Source: Mactromeris polynyma (lineage: Eukaryota > Mollusca > Bivalvia > Venerida > Mactridae). From it: 64,000 bases of DNA. The notes below the pieces were generated by a model. The model made no database searches, had not been told where the DNA came from, and saw nothing but the letters and a program-made list of their open reading frames with translations. Made by a program: the position numbers and the translations under genes. Location of the stretch: the NCBI GenBank assembly GCA_032209605.1, contig JASFXZ010000003.1, positions 4,032,807-4,096,806 on the forward strand, given 5' to 3'. Numbering within the stretch: position 1 is the first letter of the stretch; every line of letters begins with the position of its first letter. Shown here one piece after another: positions 61,566-64,000 of this stretch.

Positions 61566-63180
61566 TTAAATTTTGATTTATTCATATTTAATGACTATTT
61601 TGTTTATAGTAGATTTTTTTTAACTATGAACGAAATAAACTGTAAAGGACCAGGTAGGACTACTGTAAGGGTTTTGTTACCATGGCAACCATTTATTATT
61701 TGTCATGAAAAAATAACATGTATGGATTGTTGTAAACGTGATTTACTGCAAGTTTAAACCAAGATTTATTTATATATATAGATTTTATTTTTTCCACATA
61801 TTTTGGGCCAAAAACATCTCTTATCGTACCTGGTCCCTTGATAGAAAATATAATGTCAATAAAATATATCACATAAGTAATTGGTTGAATTAATCATTTT
61901 CCCACGAGACGATACTTACGACGACATGCTAACATCAAAGACCTCTCTAAATATTGTACGACGATGCTCCAGAGAGGGTCATGTACAACATTGGAAGAAG
62001 AAGAAGACATGAGACTGTTACTTTAAAATGTAATCGAAATGTAATTGAAAAATTACAGTTTTGTTTTCATATGTAGTGCTTACATTACGATTACTTGGGA
62101 AATGTAATTGATTACAGACGATTACGATAAACCCGTGGTATGGTGGTATATAGAAATTATTTAAAGTTATACTATGCTCATTTTTTGTTAATTTGTTTAA
62201 TTAACCAAACATGAAAAACATATTTCCTAGGGTTATAACATCACTAAACATGCATTTATAAATAATGAACTCATAATGTATTAATCAATTTGTTGAAGAA
62301 AGATGTTTGTACATCATTAAATTAAAAAAAACTTCCAATTTTTTATAACAATCAGACTATTTTACAGGTTTTGACTGTATGTAATATGATAAAAACAAAT
62401 TTTTCAATCGGTTTTACATTGCAATTGCTCTTATTAGAGATGTTTTAGCCAATGTAACAACAATACTGGATATAGCCAATTCAAACATTTTATGTTCAGA
62501 TGAGCCAGATACATCTTTAAGCAAGAATCGGTCACCACAGGTAGACATTGAATCACGTGACTTGAGTTCTCTCCCTTTGGTCAAATAGTCAAATATCCAT
62601 GTTAGCCATTTGATGAGAAATGTTTGACAAAAGTTTGAAAGAATGATACAATTTTGCAAGTATAGACAAGATAAAACTTTAGGACGAATATGTTAGGTTT
62701 TATGATACAATTCGGATCAGAAATCTTGTGTCGAAAGTTGTACTCGTTTCTTAGATTGAAAGTTTCGCATTACATACCTATGTTCTTCATATCTGTACTA
62801 TCGTAACTATCAGTCACTTTATACTCCTTTTTTGTATCTAACTATTTAATGATCTTAGTTGTGGACGCACCGTAGCACAAAGCAACCAAGACTAACGGAC
62901 CAAGGATCAGCTATGTCCATTATTCAGGGTTTCTTCTACCCGAAAGCCTTAGTGAAAAGGGGGCAGTTTAGAATATCACGTACATTCTGTAAGTAAATCC
63001 TTACATCCAAGCTAGCTACGTTTAACAAAGGAACAAATTTCCACCAAGGCTCGATTCACATAAAATATAAATCTCAAAAATGCAATTGAAATAAAACTAT
63101 AAAAATATCAGTACCGGAAAGGCTACATTCATAATTCAGAACTTCCCTTAGACGGATGAAGACAAAGAAGGAAAAGGCAC
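61566..63180. other. Gene-free region downstream of Dmbx
   Basis: Dmbx 3' UTR with poly(A) signals, then AT-rich sequence. I see no gene, RNA or clear mobile element. Confidence 0.5.
61634..61639 (+). terminator. Candidate Dmbx polyadenylation signal
   Basis: AATAAA 69 bp after the stop. A second AATAAA is at 61858-61863. Confidence 0.45.
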
Positions 63181-63182
63181 AC

Positions 63183-64000
63183 ACAAAGGGACGAGGACAC
63201 ATATACTATACTTGAAATGACCAGGAGGTACACACAGGACGAGGACACATATACAATACTTGAAATGACCAGGAGGTACACACAGGACGAGGACACATAT
63301 ACAATACTTGAAATGACCAGGTGGTACACACAGGACGAGAACACATATACAATACATGAAATGACCAGGAGGTACACACAGGACGAGGACACATATACAA
63401 TACTTGAAATGACCAGGAGGTACACACAGGACGAGGACACATATACAATACTTGTAATGACCAGGAGGTACACACAGGACGAGGACACATATACAATACT
63501 TGAAATGACCAGGAGGAACACACAGGACGAGGACACATATACAATACTTGAAATGACCAGGTGGTACACACAGGACGAGAACACATATACAATACTTGAA
63601 ATGATCAGGAGGTACACACAGGACGAGGACACATATACAATACTTGTAATGACCAGGTGGTACACACAGGACGAGAACACATATACAATACTTGAAATGA
63701 CCAGGAGGTACACACAGGACGAGAACACATATACAATACTTGAAATGACCAGGAGGTACACACAGGACGAGGACACATATACAATACTTGAAATGACCAG
63801 GAGGTACACACAGGACGAGAACACATATACAATACTTGAAATGACCAGGAGGTACACACAGGACGAGAACACATATACAATACTTGTAATGACCAGGAGG
63901 TACACACAGGACGAGAACACATATACAATACTTGTAATGACCAGGAGGTACACACAGGACGAGAACACATATACAATACTTGAAATGACCAGGTGGTACA
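63183..64000 (+). repeat. 48 bp minisatellite running off the right edge
   Basis: About 17 units of AGGAGGTACACACAGGACGA, GGACACATATACAATACTTG and AAATGACC. Only a few positions vary (AGG/TGG, GGAC/GAAC, GAA/GTA). Since 48 is a multiple of 3 and the unit lacks stops in several frames, frames on both strands stay open; coding is doubtful. Confidence 0.95.

Noticed and set aside
63129..63968. 279-codon minus-strand frame of hydrophobic 16-residue repeats
   Set aside because: It reads through a 48 bp minisatellite; other frames on both strands are equally open.

Overview
This is a stretch of animal nuclear DNA, AT-rich and full of introns and transposon remnants. The best guess is a lophotrochozoan, most likely a bivalve mollusc. 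Three things point that way: a Dmbx homeobox gene (a family I recall as absent from flies and nematodes), tRNA-derived SINEs, and gggggcat / gtccgtccgtc interspersed repeats of the kind I associate with bivalve genomes. The species call is inference. There is no operon, CRISPR array or other prokaryotic feature.

Four spliced genes can be reconstructed exon by exon with GT/AG junctions and matching phases. (1) Minus strand, 22833 to 11946: an 11-exon USP31/USP43-type deubiquitinase of 1,352 residues, with a complete Cys/His/Asp USP domain and a long disordered tail. (2) Plus strand, 31847 to 34936: MGMT, the suicide O6-alkylguanine-DNA repair protein, 192 residues in three coding exons. (3) Plus strand, 43305 to 46485: a 113-residue Thr-rich secreted protein with a signal peptide and a GPI-anchor-like tail; this model is purely structural. 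(4) Plus strand, 56416 to 61565: a Dmbx K50 paired-like homeobox gene, 285 residues in four coding exons, with the homeodomain split by an intron at the usual 46/47 position and no OAR motif at the C-terminus. USP and MGMT are divergently arranged about 9 kb apart. Nothing suggests that the four genes work in one pathway.

The rest is repeats. Tandem arrays: 24 bp units (32.3-33.55 kb, MGMT intron), 28/39 bp (39.4 kb), 31 bp (40.4 kb), 74 bp hairpin units (44.2 kb, intron of the Thr-rich gene), an almost pure AGCAG pentamer array (48.35-49.04 kb), 17 bp units inside a MITE (50.5 kb), 32 bp units (58.2-60.4 kb, Dmbx intron) and 48 bp units running off the right edge (63.2 kb). At least eight MITE or foldback families are visible, including a pogo/Tigger-like family with seven copies and a palindromic element carrying CRE sites 15 bp from a USP splice donor. 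Several tRNA-derived SINE or pseudo-tRNA insertions are present, one with a clean 14 bp target-site duplication.

Possible novelties: an inverted repeat at 27.3-28.5 kb beside promoter-like sequence and a short well-initiated ORF; an inverted duplication flanking the Thr-rich gene; and two unassigned coding-like segments near 49.4 and 50.8 kb. No convincing undescribed multi-gene system was found.
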